NCBI RefSeq assembly: GCF_001540865.1
Contig: NC_033638.1
Coordinates: forward strand, 1,023,127 to 1,087,126
DNA: 64,000 nucleotides
DNA from: Ananas comosus
Taxonomy: Eukaryota > Streptophyta > Magnoliopsida > Poales > Bromeliaceae
Direction of reading: 5' to 3'
Positions within the stretch are counted from its first letter, which is position 1, and every line of letters starts with the position of its first letter. Below, one piece after another: positions 46,401 to 57,185 of this stretch. Position numbers and translations under genes: made by a program. The notes beneath the pieces are model-generated. The model did not search any database, was not told where the DNA came from, and worked only from the letters and a program-made list of their open reading frames with translations.

Positions 46401-46751
46401 CAAGCACAAGCATTTCCATCAATCAGAGTCGATTAACACACTAAATTCTATCTTGGTAACCAACTACAAGGATTTCCATCAATTAGAGTCGATCAACACA
46501 CAAAATTCGACCTCGGCGACCACGCGAAACGCACAACCAACATGCCCAAAATCGGGAAAGGGGGGGATTACTAGGGTTTGAAGATGAAGGAAGTGGACTT
46601 ACAGGAAGTAGTCGTAGGCGCCGAAGGTGAGGAAGTGGTGGATGCGCTCGACGAAGGTGCCCTGGAAAATGGGCCACTGCCCACAGAGGAAGGAGACGAC
46701 CACGAGTAGCGTGATCAAGCCATGCGCCACCAAAACCCACTGCGTCGCCAT
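37470..46751 (-). CDS. DHHC-type protein S-acyltransferase, 10 exons, 392 aa
   Basis: Exons (minus strand order): 46751-46603, 44159-44066, 41804-41710, 41635-41468, 41086-41014, 40922-40870, 39254-39163, 39061-39009, 38932-38807, 37745-37470. All introns are GT-AG, phases agree, and the sum is 1,179 nt including TGA. The protein attaches palmitate to cysteines of membrane-associated proteins. It starts [16 protein letters not shown] with a first membrane segment, then a second near [13 protein letters not shown] near residue 140, the cysteine-rich domain CSTCK...KHCSICDRC...[13 protein letters not shown] with the DHHC catalytic motif (exon 5), two more membrane segments ([34 protein letters not shown]) and TTxE as TTNE at the end of exon 9. 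The C-terminal tail is basic. From memory it is closest to Arabidopsis PAT17. Nothing disables it. The exon 10 acceptor (aaaaaaag) is poor but follows a T-rich tract and keeps the frame. Confidence 0.96.
38073..38593. mobile_element. hAT-type element in acyltransferase intron 9
   Basis: The left end tagggtcatcaaacac and the complemented right end tagggctgacatagct are short inverted repeats. Sub-terminal AGCTCG/CGAGCT motifs are dense on both sides of an AT-rich centre. The flanks gttatgcg (38065-38072) and gttagtag (38594-38601) share only 5 of 8 bases, so the duplication is decayed or the ends are slightly off. Confidence 0.55.
39255..40869 (-). other. Acyltransferase intron 6 (1,615 bp)
   Basis: Mostly AT-rich. 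A plus-strand open frame of 124 codons at 39867-40241 lies within it and begins in ggcttatttggtccag, a MITE-end-like phrase. It shows no domain, so I treat it as an incidental frame in repeat-derived DNA. A tandem duplication gacaacttaa occurs at 40142-40162. Confidence 0.6.
41087..41467 (-). other. Acyltransferase intron 4 with possible MITE
   Basis: Within this intron, cattttacactagtactc... and aaaatttgaattttcatg (about 41163-41205) are loosely complementary to gggcatatatgaaaatcagaa (about 41366-41388). This suggests a decayed Mutator-type MITE. Termini are not clear. Confidence 0.35.
42550..43459. mobile_element. Mutator-type element (910 bp) in intron 2, perfect 9-bp TSD
   Basis: It is flanked by TACTTTTAA at 42541-42549 and 43460-43468. 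TIRs of about 115 bp begin gggttatttgcatac and share tgcaaatatagtgaattgc-type and ccctgcaaaacgaaaactcc-type text. The GC-rich centre (42740-43265) is a degenerate tandem array of GAAGAGGGAGAGG purine runs alternating with CGCCGGCGACGAAGAAG, about five cycles. Its frames encode Glu/Lys/Arg- or Ser/Pro-rich strings with no domain. It sits in an intron of the acyltransferase without affecting exons. Confidence 0.88.
44890..46545. repeat. Degenerate tandem array in acyltransferase intron 1
   Basis: About 17 copies of a core catttccatcaattagactc (for example 44938, 45128, 45255, 45363, 45590, 45800, 46008, 46219, 46278, 46350, 46409, 46469). Full units also contain acacaaaattcaatctcg, caaccaagaaa, gcacaaccaacatacccaaattgagaaa and gatgagatattggattatgg. 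Spacing is about 60-125 bp, with alternating full and shortened units. The array runs to within about 60 bp of the exon 1 donor at 46602, and the last unit has the least repetitive right border. Several short open frames inside are by-products. Confidence 0.9.
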
Positions 46752-46925
46752 TGCCACTCCCCCTATCTCTCTCTCTCCTCACACAGCCTTTAGAGAGATT
46801 AAAGAGAGAGATAGAGGAGAGAGAAAAGTAGAGGTAAAGGAGGAGTCAAAAGGAAGAAACGATAGCAAGGAGTGTTCACTTTGGGCTAGAGCAAGGCCTT
46901 TTTTTGGGCCTAATTAAGCCCACAA
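46752..46925 (-). promoter_or_regulatory. Leader/promoter region of the acyltransferase
   Basis: On the minus strand the region before the start codon is CT-rich (complement of agagagattaaagagagagatagaggagagag, 46792-46825), typical of a plant 5' leader. Further out lie GGCCCAAA-type motifs (46893-46923), a common plant promoter element (TGGGCC/GGCCCA). No clear TATA box. Confidence 0.45.
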
Positions 46926-46945
46926 AGATTTGTAATTGCAAATAT

Positions 46946-47640
46946 AGGTTGTTTGGTTTCTCGCCGTCTGCAATAGTCGATGGCGAGAAAAAACATCACA
47001 ATCTCAAGAAAGGAGGTAGTAGAGCTAGAAGAAGAAGAGGTTGAAGGGCGACGACGGCGGAGGGCAACTACGCTGAGAAAAAATATCACAATCTCAAGAA
47101 AGAAGGTAATAAAGGTAAAAAAAAGAAGAGTAGGAGGTCAGGAGGCGGCGGTGGCGGAGGGCAACTACAACGGAGACGAAGGGCGGCGATAGCAGAGGGC
47201 GGCGAGGAGGTAGGAGGCCCGAGGTTGATGGAGTTAGAGAGCTCGTGAGTATCAACAGTGGAGTCTAGGAGGAGAAAGTGGTGGAGGATGTAGGGGACAA
47301 AAAGAAAGAGGTAGGATGAGCTCTCTGGAAGGATAAAAAAAAAAAAAGAAAAAAAATTCTATTTTGAGCTCATTACTTTGTTTTTTGTTATAATTCTAAA
47401 ACGTATACAAATAGACTCCTTGTAATATTTCAAAAGTTGTAAAAAATACACTATAAAAAAGTTAGATTATTACTTTGTTTCACGGAGTACCCAAACAGAC
47501 CCTATTTTTTTATAAAATATAGAAAAAAAATTCCATAAAAACTTGTTTTTCTTAAAACGAAATGGACGGAAAACTATTTCATGAAAAAAAAAATTCTTGA
47601 AAAAAATTTTCACTCTTTCAAAGAACCAAATAGCCCCTTA
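46946..47640. mobile_element. MITE-like element with a tandem duplication
   Basis: The left end ggttgtttggtttctcg and the complemented right end ggggctatttggttcttt look like terminal inverted repeats of the GGG-TNTTTGGTTC type. Inside, gagaaaaaacatcacaatct...gagggcaactac (46984-47069) is repeated at 47074-47167. The rest is G/A-rich. Target duplication not clear. Confidence 0.4.
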
Positions 47641-48998
47641 GGAGTTATTTTGTTCATGTTGGCACCACAAAAATAGCACCACGTGAAAGAACGGGCTCGG
47701 CCACGTGGACAAAGCAAAAGAAACAAATACGAAGCAACACATGGTACACCTAGAGTTAAGAAAAGGATACCTGAAACGAGAAAATAGTTTTAGGTGGAGT
47801 CGAAAACATAGGAAGAAATGGTCGTGGCATAACTCGATAGAATAAGGACGTGGCCGAAATAAACCAACATCCAATAATCGCAGGCAACGATATAAGTAAG
47901 GAAATCACACATGCAAAGAGCATCTTTCGCTACATACAAGAGATCACTGCAATTTCAAATCTTATATTTATCTGCTCTTATCGTTTTACTACGAGTAGCA
48001 TGTTATAGTAGATTTTCTTGTTAGCGTCGTAGATTTTATTGCTATTTTGACTAATCTTTGTAACAATCCCTGCATTCCAAATTTTTTTCTTGAAATATAT
48101 TGAAGTCACTCAACTCATTCAGCCGAATCGTTAATATATTAGTGTCCGAACTCGGTTAGGAAGATCCCTCCTGAGTCGATCACTTGACTAGCCTGGTGTG
48201 CATTCGAGAGTCATCATTAGGAGCCGACCCACCTTCCGAGTCGCTTCCCGAAGAAGAATTTGACCCTGTCACCGGCCCTTCCAGTCTGTGTTTTCGGCTC
48301 GCAGCAATTTTTGTCACGCCCGATGGAACACACTTAGATAATCCTAATTTTTGTCTCATGGCTGATGATAACGCAATGACCCTTTGAAATAGGGTTATTC
48401 CCAGGCCTTCAAGGAATGACCCGGCTAGTAGCGCCGAAAATGCGATGAGCATCAAGCAGTGTTACCGGCTGGGTGTGAGTGTAGTAGACACTCTGCTCAT
48501 CAGGAGCCGAGTCTAACTTAGGCACTCGACCAAATGACCTGAGTCCTGCAAACTTTGATCAAAATAGTCATCAAAGTACCGCTCGACTAAACGAAGAAGT
48601 ATTGGCAGTCATCACGACCTCCAAAGAAAACATTGTTCGAATTGGACAACTAGCGCCAAAATAAGCAAACTTACGGAGGTCCACGAGGACCTCTAACTGC
48701 GCCGTTACCACAAAGTCCTATCATGCCGGTGGTCACACAAGCACAACCCCAAATGGCGTCTTTTTAGCTTGCCTACAGGCCGCCAAATATAAACACCGGC
48801 CCACAGCTAGAGATTGCGTGGGTTTACCTTCTCCATCTCCTTTGCTAGCTAGCCTATCAGTCCCAAAATATGGATGTAAGAGTTGGGGGCAAGGCCCCAA
48901 CGTATCATAGGGACTTAACCCTACAATACAAAATTACGGACAGCCTCCATAGCCAAATGTGCCTCCAACCCAGCTTCTGCTCCAGCAATAGGGAATAA
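47641..48998. mobile_element. Possible LTR and leader of a gypsy remnant
   Basis: This precedes a gag-like frame and lacks genes. It contains cacgtgg motifs (47675-47710) and GC-richer text with repeated gagtcg/cactcgac phrases (48160-48545) resembling an LTR or untranslated leader. No terminal repeats were identified. Confidence 0.4.
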
Positions 48999-49512
48999 TG
49001 AGCTATATGCTCAAATAAATAAGACAATCCAAAATACATTTGGTGTAGGGGCAAGGTCGGCAATGCGACCTGTATTTAGATTCCCGTATCCAGCTAATAT
49101 CAATGCAGAGCATCCATACTGGGCAAATTGGAAAATATCGAAATTCGACAAGTTCTCGGGCAAAGAGACCAAGAATAATGTGGTGCATGTTGCTCGGTTC
49201 ACGACCCATTGGAGAGAAGCGGCTGCTTACCTATTTTTGAAACTTTGTTTGTTTAATACGTCGCTAACTAAGATGACATTCACATGGTACACTAGTCTAC
49301 CCACCAATTCTGTCTGCGGTTGGGACAAATTGGAACATAATTTTCATGAGCAATTTTATAGGTATGAACCTAAATTATCAGTGGCTGACTTGGCCTTGTA
49401 TCGACAAACGTTGAGGGAAATGGTTGAAGAATATTTGAACTATTTCAAAACAGCTAGAAACCAATACTTTGTAAGGATACCGAAATCTGAGTTTCACAAA
49501 GATAGTATTTAA
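48999..49512 (+). pseudogene. Ty3-gypsy gag remnant
   Basis: An open frame from about 48999 to TAA 49510-49512 reads PVFRFPYPANINAEHPYW, then FSGKET, HVARFTTHW, LKLCLFNTSLTKMTFTWYTSLP, WDKLEHNFHEQFYRYEPKLS, LYRQTLREMVEEYLNYFK and VRIPKSEF. This is the retrotransposon gag fold of plant gypsy-like elements. The frame breaks downstream. A complete gag would assemble particles. Confidence 0.85.
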
Positions 49513-51540
49513 TGATTTGCATTTTAAGATAAAAGACAATTTTGAAGATAAATATTTTCTCAATCTGTTCGATTTGGATGTTCGAGTCGCCCAATACAAA
49601 CAATTTAGAAAATAAAATAGGGAGGATCGGCCGTGTTGGAGCCGAAACAAGGAATAAAGTAAGGAGAAAGAGAAGAATGTCTCTTTTATTGAAGAGGGAT
49701 CAGCTCAAGATGAGCTGAACAACTCCAACTAGATAGAAGACTCGGCTGATGAGGCCGAGGTGTATGCGGCTGAAATGGTGAAAAACCATCAATCCTATAA
49801 ATGTGCATTGCTCAGGCTAGCAAAGGCCAGCGAAATAAAAGCATGAATGGTAACGTACATCTATTCCTTTGACGTCAACAAAACCAATCAAATATTCGAT
49901 CAGTTATATAAGGATGGCAGGATCAAGCTCGAAGAAGGTCAAGCGTTATATCTAGAGAGGAACTAAAAAAAAGAAAATATTGCAAGTAGTACCAATCATG
50001 GAGCCACAGTACTAATGACTGCACAACCTTTAAAAGGCAAATTAAAAAAAATTAAATGAGGATTGTCTAGTATTTGCCGAGTAAGAAAATAAAAGTAATA
50101 TAAAAGTTGACCAAAATCCCTTTCTCTCACAGGTCAACATAGTGGACATAAAGAAAAAAAAAACCACTCCAAAAGGAGAAATTTTAAGAGGATGTGGACA
50201 AGACAGGAAGAATGCTTCAGTTTTGCATCAAGTACAAGGCCAAATGACGTGTTAGGACTGGAAAGCCATCATACGCGAGAATAAGGTGTACTGTGAGTGG
50301 AACAAGTTCATAGCCTTCCTTGCAGAGTGGGAGGTACCTGATGCCATCGGCTACTCCGATGAATGCTTGGAAGAGGCCTCTAACAATTTTGAAGAAGACC
50401 TAAACTCTGCCAAAGGCATGAAGGACCCACCGATTCAGAAGGTCCTGATGAGTATTACTAGACATAAGAGAAGATGGGCCGAGAGGATCACCCAAGACAA
50501 CCCTTCGGCACCTAGCGCAGAGGCACCTGAAATAGCAGCCTGCATGGCACCAACAGCCAAAGCCAAGATCCGAACCGAAATTTGAAGGAATGATCGAGGG
50601 GGACATAAAATTTCTTGGTTGGAGGTTTGTGAATAAACTCATCATTTAGCCATGGCTGAGACCTTGGGAGAGAAGAAAAATCTTGAGGGAACACCTCAAG
50701 ATGGTAAAGATACCAGCTAACGTGCCGACTGACCAATGGGTCATGGCAAGGGTGCCGGCTAGATGGTATGGGCTGGCACTGACGAAGACACAAAAATGGC
50801 AACAACAGAGGATTTAAGCCGAAATGAGAAATCATTGGGAAGAAGCGAAAAGGATGAGGTCGAACACGTAGAAACAGCCTGCGCAGTGGCTGCCCCCCTC
50901 GACCTATGAAGAATGGCGATGATGCAAGCGACTCAAATCCCATCCTATGGTTGAAGTCCAAAATAAAGCAATCGGTTGCAGCAGAGCCAATGGAGAAGAT
51001 CACCCACAATGAGCTAGAGAAGAAAATCACGTCCCTTGAGACCTTCATCAAGCAGGAGCGATGGCCACCCAAGGAGAGAGATGTGAGGTCAAAGAGTGAA
51101 TATTCGGCTAAAATGGCAAAAGAATCCGAGGAGAAAAAATAAAAGACCCGAGAAGTTGCAACCGAAGAAAGTTCAGCGGACATAAGCATAGTGTACGCTC
51201 TGCCATGTTTGTTCACGACAGAATCAGTAGAGATTGAGGAGGAACTTCAATATAAGGAGGAGCTGGCCGTTGCCCAGCTCCAACTCGAAGATGTAAAGGT
51301 GGCCAATACGATAGTATTTGAAAAGCCATCGGCCCTATGAACCAAATTTATCCGACCCTTATATATCATGACTCTAATAGAAGGACGGCCTAGAGGCTGT
51401 GTAATGATCGACAGCTGGGCCATGGTCAACATCATGCCTACGTCATTTTTCAAGAAGTTGGACAAGAGTGAAGACAAGCTCAAGCCTATTGATACGGCTA
51501 TGACTGACTTCACGGGAAGCAATCAGCACAAATGAATGCA
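49513..51540 (+). pseudogene. Decayed gypsy region with protease remnant
   Basis: Scattered frames continue the gag-pol text with stops and shifts: 50286-50585 (WNKFIAFLAEWEVPDAIGYS...), 50906-51142 and 51241-51530. The last has RPLYIMTLIEGRPRGCVMID SWAMVNIMPTSFFKKL, an aspartic-protease-like motif whose usual D-S/T/G-G active site reads DSWA and so looks dead. No reverse transcriptase or integrase was found before 51540, so the element is truncated. Confidence 0.6.
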
Positions 51541-52130
51541 CATATGAATCAAAATCCTTTGTATCATGTAGGCTAACATATTAACCGTCATAAAAATAGT
51601 GTAGTAATGTTCACTAATTAATCAAAGAATGTTCACTAATTAATCAAAGATATCATGTAATTGGGTTTCTAGAAATTCACCAATTTAACTCGAAGGGCAC
51701 GCAATTTCTCAAAAAATCCTCTAAAACAAGTATATGGACAAGAAGCATTTTGGACAAGAGACATTTTAAACCTTGCTGTAAAATATAATGTTATTTGAAT
51801 AGTGTTGTTAAAAGTTGTTATTCCCATTCCTTCTACCATGCCCAATAAGCTTCTCTTTGCAGTGCAGATAAAAATAAAAAGAACTAGTATCTCAAAAAAT
51901 AAAAAAAAAATGTTATGAAATCGGATCAACTATTTCCCTTTTGGTTATTCTTATTCTGAAGGCTTAATTAATGGGGTATTATTCATGACCCTCAAAGAAG
52001 CATAAATCAAAAACATGGGCATGCAAAACTCAACAACCAAAACAAGATCATTAACCACAGCAAATGAAGCAACCACATGAAATCATCATTCAGGTTTCTA
52101 AATTACTTCAAGAAACAAGTAGATTCATGC
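51541..52130. other. Intergenic DNA
   Basis: AT-rich; tgttcactaattaatcaaag is present twice in tandem (51606-51648). No gene. Confidence 0.6.
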
Positions 52131-52139
52131 ATGAATTAT

Positions 52140-52520
52140 AGAATTTTGTGCAATTGAGATAAAGAGAGAGAGGAGGTGAAGGGAAGGAGGACCTTTCTCT
52201 TGTGTGGAGATCAATGACGAAGGGCATCGGCGAGGACAACGATAGTAACAAGGTCGCCGCGAGGTGATCGGTAGCAAGCGGCTTGCCGGCAAGGCAATCA
52301 ACGGCAAGCAACTTACCGGCGAGGAGATCAGCCACGAGGGGCTCACCAGTGAGGATAATGATAGTAAGAAGCTCGCAGGCAAAGAGATTTCGGGGAGGAG
52401 CTCGTCGCCTATGAGTTCACCGGCAAGGAGCTCGTTGGCCAAAGCATGTCGAGGGGAAGAGGGAGAGGATAGGGAGAGTGATGTTTGGGAGAAGGCAGGG
52501 AGAGCACATGAGTGGCGACA
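52140..52520. repeat. Degenerate CTTGCCGGCAAGGA minisatellite
   Basis: Units of about 24-30 bp built on gg(c/a)aag..cttgccggcgagga(g/t)atc recur from about 52200 to 52450. Both strands stay open for 100-146 codons because the unit lacks stops; the predicted proteins are repetitive and unrecognised. Confidence 0.6.
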
Positions 52521-53555
52521 GCTAATACAAGGAACTCTAGTTATTATTTTTTCGAAAATAAACAAATAATTAAATAAGAAGTGCGATAAGTAATAGTAGA
52601 CTCTAAGTCAACACAAAAAGTCTATTAAATAAAACATCTCTTATTGCTAAGAATTCATTTTAATTTATGATACTTTAATTTTTATAAATTTATCACAAAT
52701 AAATTTATGAATATTTATAAGGCCAATTTGTATAAAAAATTCACAAGTTTTGAGCTTTTGCAAAATTGGGCCTCCTTTTCGATTTTGCAGATTCATTCCA
52801 AATTTTTAGAAAACTGACCAAAATACCCTTATTCCTTTCTCTCTCTCTTTTTTTTTCCTCTCCGAAGAGAGAGATGAAGGTGGAGGTGGAGACGAGGCCG
52901 CCCGCCTCGCCTTTGCCCCTCCCATCCCCCCCACTCTCGCCCACTACCCGCCCTCCTTACCTCCGACCCTACCAAGGCTGATTTGCCGCCTCCCTTTGGG
53001 ACGCCCCTCCTCGCCTCCACCCCATGTGCCCTTGACCACCTCCCGCTCACCTCCCGCTCTTCTCATCTCCGACCCCGCCGAGCTACGTTGTGATCCTCTT
53101 TTTTTCTCTTCAAACCTCCTCCGCCGCCTCTGCGGCCCTTTGCGACTCATCTCCATCTCCACTTCCACCTCCACCTCTACCTCCACTGTAGCAGATTTTT
53201 CACCTACCAAACCCACTTCTGGAAACTCATCGTCCTCACCATTGCCGACGACGAAAAAAAGGAAGCGCTTCTCAGTGCCAAGAAGCTCGCTTGCGATGGA
53301 GAGGGCACACGACCCATTGCTCCCATCTAGGGCCGACGACGAGCGAGGTGGAGACGAAAGAGAACGTGACGACGCCAAAAAAAGCGCTGGGCGGCGGCGA
53401 GCGCGGCCTTAGCGAGGTCAAAGGCAAGGAAGGCGGGGGTGTACGGGAGTATATCTAGTCAAGCATTTTTATTTGCTTACAATAAAAAAAAATTAACTAA
53501 AAATAAAAACTAGAGAATAAGAAAGAATAATTAGAGAAGAAGGAAGAAGAAGATG
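52521..53555. other. GC-rich island in AT-rich DNA
   Basis: From 52840 to 53420 the DNA is CT-rich then GC-rich, with overlapping frames on both strands (for example 52996-53412 plus, 52944-53378 minus), including a tccacctccacctc repeat near 53158-53190. It may be a captured fragment or Pack-MULE interior, since text around it (ttgcaaaattgggcc, ttaccctcttt) is MITE-like, but neither terminal repeats nor a known protein was found. Confidence 0.4.
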
Positions 53556-53559
53556 AAGT

Positions 53560-53879
53560 TGCACTGTTAAAAAAAAGATACATTATTTTAAAAGAACGTT
53601 GCACTATTATAGATGTAAGTTGCATTCTTTGAGATATAAACTGCACCCTTTAAAATAAAAATTACATTTTTTAAAACAAAAATTGCACTATTTGAAAGGA
53701 GAAAGTGTAATTATCTCCCAAATAATACAACTTTCGTTTCAAGAGTGTAATTTTTATCTTAAAGGGTACTCTTTGGGAGGAGAAATAATATAACTATCTC
53801 CCAAATAGTGTAACCTTCATTTAAAGAGTGTAATTTTCATCTTAAAGAGTGTTCTTTGGGAGGAGAAATAGTGTAACTA
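53560..53879. repeat. Degenerate minisatellite related to 34290-34530
   Basis: Repeated (g)tgcactctttgagat, aaatagtgtaactttcrtt and ttaaagagtgt phrases with a period of about 30 bp. A larger unit (ttgggaggagaaat...gtgtaac) occurs near 53690, 53775 and 53855. Confidence 0.75.
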
Positions 53880-56775
53880 TGTAGCACACTGAACTTCTAC
53901 AAAATACGGAGTTCTAGTGAGAGAATAGTGCTTTTATACTATTCTGAAGGATTTGACTGAGTTTGGAGAGCTTAGGAGTGTTTTTGAGGCCTAATAAGCG
54001 CGAAAACGGACTCTGGAGATCAAAATCTGTCAAACTGCAGTTTTTGTATTTGGCATTGGTATGGGATTTGGGGTACCGGAACCCAGTTGAGTGTTGGATT
54101 TGATAGCTCTTGGGTTTTGCGGAACTCGGCTATGTGTACCGATACGAAACCGAGTACTGGTACTACATCGGGCTCGTACCAGAACGCAATAGAAAACCAA
54201 AATTACTAACGTTCGAGTTTTGCGAGACTGGGTCTCTGGTACCCGAACTGCCGAGTACCAGTACCCAATGCTGCAGAAATTGTTTCGTGCAGTTTTGTAA
54301 TTTTTGAGTTTTTGAGGGGTCTTAGGGAATATTGTTACATCATGTAATATATCCCCTTATCCCTCTTATTGTTCTCTTTGTGCTGAAGTTAAAGAGAAAA
54401 GAAGAGGTGAGCTCTTTCTCTTATCTCTCTTAGATTTCTTTCCCTAACCCTCTAATCTTTGGGTTTGATCTCTTTTTTCTTCCTCTCCTCTTTAGATACA
54501 AGCATCTAGGCCTTGGAGGGGAGCTTGAGATTGAAGGGAGGAGTTTGTTTGAGGATCAACTTCAACCCTAGCACCTCATAACTTGGTTTGGAGCTCGATT
54601 TGAGGTTAGTAGCATCCTAGTACTCTCTATTTGGGAGATTTACAAGAGATTTTGGTAGAAAATCTAGTTTTGTAGAAACTAGGATTTGATTTGGGGCTTT
54701 TCTTTTGTGAGCTTTTGGAGTGGAATTGATAAGTGTTGAACACTCTTGTAGGTTGCTTTTGAAGCTCCATTATATTGATTTGGGCTTTGCACAAGCTTGT
54801 CTCGGATTAAGGTAATTTTCACCTAATTTCTGCTTGATTTTTAATGAATTTCGTGGTAAGTTTTTTAAAAGTTAGTAAACCCATGGAAATTTTTCTTAGG
54901 GTGTTAGAAGTTTAGAGGACAACTTCATTTAGAAAATGATCAAGTTTTCGAAGGTTATCCGGTGGATTTGACCTCACCGAAATGGGTGAACTCCATCTAT
55001 ATCTCCTATTATGTTATAGGACTTAATAAAGAGTTTAATATGCACCTTGTGGCATTCTTGAATTTTTGAGCATATGATTTGGTCATACTTCACATGAAGA
55101 TTCATATCCTCTATGTAGTAGAGTTATGTGAGATAAAATACATATATGTCATGATACATGAGCTGCCTGGAAACCTATTCTTTTTCTTGTTCTAGTACTT
55201 TGGTAAACTACTCTCATGCATGCTATATGTAGGTACATAGTTGCGCTATCATGTGCATTCAACATTACAAGCTCAATGGAACAATTTGATTAAGACATGA
55301 TGGCAAATGTGTAAAATTGCTTAGTCAAATGAGAAGTAAGTGCTTGCATGATGAACTTTCTTTTCTATATGGTAGAGGCTTATATAGCAAGGCACATGCA
55401 TGACATGAAATATGAACCTGGTTGACATCCTCATATTCTTTGAATATGACATTAATAAATTGTTATCTTACATACTATAGAGAAAATAGTAAACACTTAT
55501 AACTTCCCATGGTTATGCATGAGATATAGAACTATCCTTGCTAGGATAAAAAGTTGTAAACCTTTACATGCTTGAAACATATTGCATATTGGTAGGGATG
55601 CATTCCCACATTGATTGAGAAAAGGATCATGACATATATGTTATAGTACCCGACTTTCGAGTCGATGATTGAGATTTCATGTTTTAGACATAATGATCGA
55701 GACCTATGGCCTTGGACATGACACAAATGATCATGCTTGCTTGCCTTTGTGTTCATTTGTACAAGTTTGTGAGGGTCACTCCCTATAAGCCGGCACTCCA
55801 AAATTAGCCTTTGCGCATCATGCTCGCCCGTGCGAAATTAGGCGCCGAAGTGGATTGCCGTGAGCAAGGCTCATTCCTAGAGGAGGAATATTAACTACCA
55901 CGGGGCCATTAGGTATGGCACAAGCCGGGATGTTATTATGTGTAAATCCCTCGTTGATTGGGTAAAAGTTAAGTAAATATAACATTGTACATCACAACTA
56001 GTTGATGCATATATAGTAAATGGATATTCAAGTTGATTATTACTTTGTGACATTATACATCACAATCAATTGATGCATACACAGTAAACGAATATTCAAG
56101 TTGGTTATTATTTATATTGGCAAACTTAATATTAGTAGATCTATACACATGTTGATCAGTATAGTGGAGTAGCCACATGATGATAATGAAAATTTTTTCT
56201 TTAACTATTGCTCTTAATATAAAGATGGACATACATATAAATTTGTATATTTACACTTATACATATGACAATCTTAGAACCACATTCATGTTCGGCATTA
56301 TCACTTAGGGGCAGGATAGTAGTAAAACCATTTCATTTCAGTTCCTACATTTATGCTCATATATCAGTTATAATTATCTTGTCTTACTTGATCTAGTGGT
56401 GTATTTCGCAACTCTCAGCGGCTTATTTACTGGGAACTATTGTTTAATAGTTCTCACCCCCATTGGTTGCTTGTTTTTGTTTCAGAGCGTTCCACACATG
56501 AGAGGCTTTGGATCATGGCAAGGGTTAGCGACTAGCTAGAACCTCCTCGGTGTTGCTATTGTTGTACCCATTGACATCATTCTTTTGGTTTTAGTGTGAA
56601 AGGTGTACAATTGTATTTTGTGTAAAGATCTCCTAATATTCAAAATGTAAATTTTATTCATACTTGTTGTATATCTTGTGAATGTATATTTGTATTAAAC
56701 CTGTCTATATAGTAGATTTATATACTTGCTCTGATCACTTTGTTTAGGATTTATTTCTACTTCTTTCTATAGGTG
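53880..56775 (+). mobile_element. Long gypsy-type LTR, copy A (3' truncated)
   Basis: It starts TGTAGCACACTGAACTTC, matching the start of the solo LTR at 58762 (TGTAGTACACTGAACTTT). It runs parallel to that copy through gtaccg/gtactggtac motifs, the ggtaattttcacc/ggtaagaatt region, cattaggtatggcacaagcc versus cattaggcgcggcgcaagct (55911 and 60538), gaactattgtttaatagttc (56436 and 60841) and the following cag-gagc segment. The expected GTGACA end is missing; similarity stops near 56775, where other repeat text begins. No coding domains. Confidence 0.75.
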
Positions 56776-56779
56776 TTGT

Positions 56780-57185
56780 AGATACCTAGTGTGCACCGTA
56801 GGTGCTTCATGTACGGCGTCGTGGATTCGGTGTGATCGAAGGCGGTTCGAGGATTCGGATCGTGGGCTCGTGGATTCGAGTGGCGTTTGTGGATTCGGAC
56901 GTGAGCGAGGCGTTCGTGGATTCGAACGTGAGGGCATGGACAACCCGGGGGATTGCGCGAGATTCATAGGAGGTTAAGAGAGGTCGAGTCCGTGGAGTCG
57001 GTAATCACCTTGTAATCTTTTCTCTTAGTGAATTATTTTTTCGCGTGTTGATCCCGTGGGTTTTTTACTCCAAATTGGAGTTTTCCCACGTAAATCTCGG
57101 TGTGATTTTTATTTTACGCATTTACTTTTATCGCATTGAGATTTATGATTTTTGGTCGTTACACATATTCACCCCTTCTAGGTGT
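56780..57185 (+). mobile_element. Copia-type LTR 3' fragment
   Basis: The segment has the order seen at the 3' end of many plant Ty1-copia LTRs: agtgaattattttttcgcg, cgtgggttttttactcc, cccacgtaaatctcggtgt. Upstream is a short array of (c)gtggattcg(g/a) at about 56819-56925 (five copies). It is unrelated to the element at 22927. Confidence 0.55.

Noticed and set aside
52125..53412. Overlapping frames of 70-146 codons on both strands
   Set aside because: They follow GC-rich low-complexity or minisatellite DNA without stops; both strands are open equally and nothing matches a known family.
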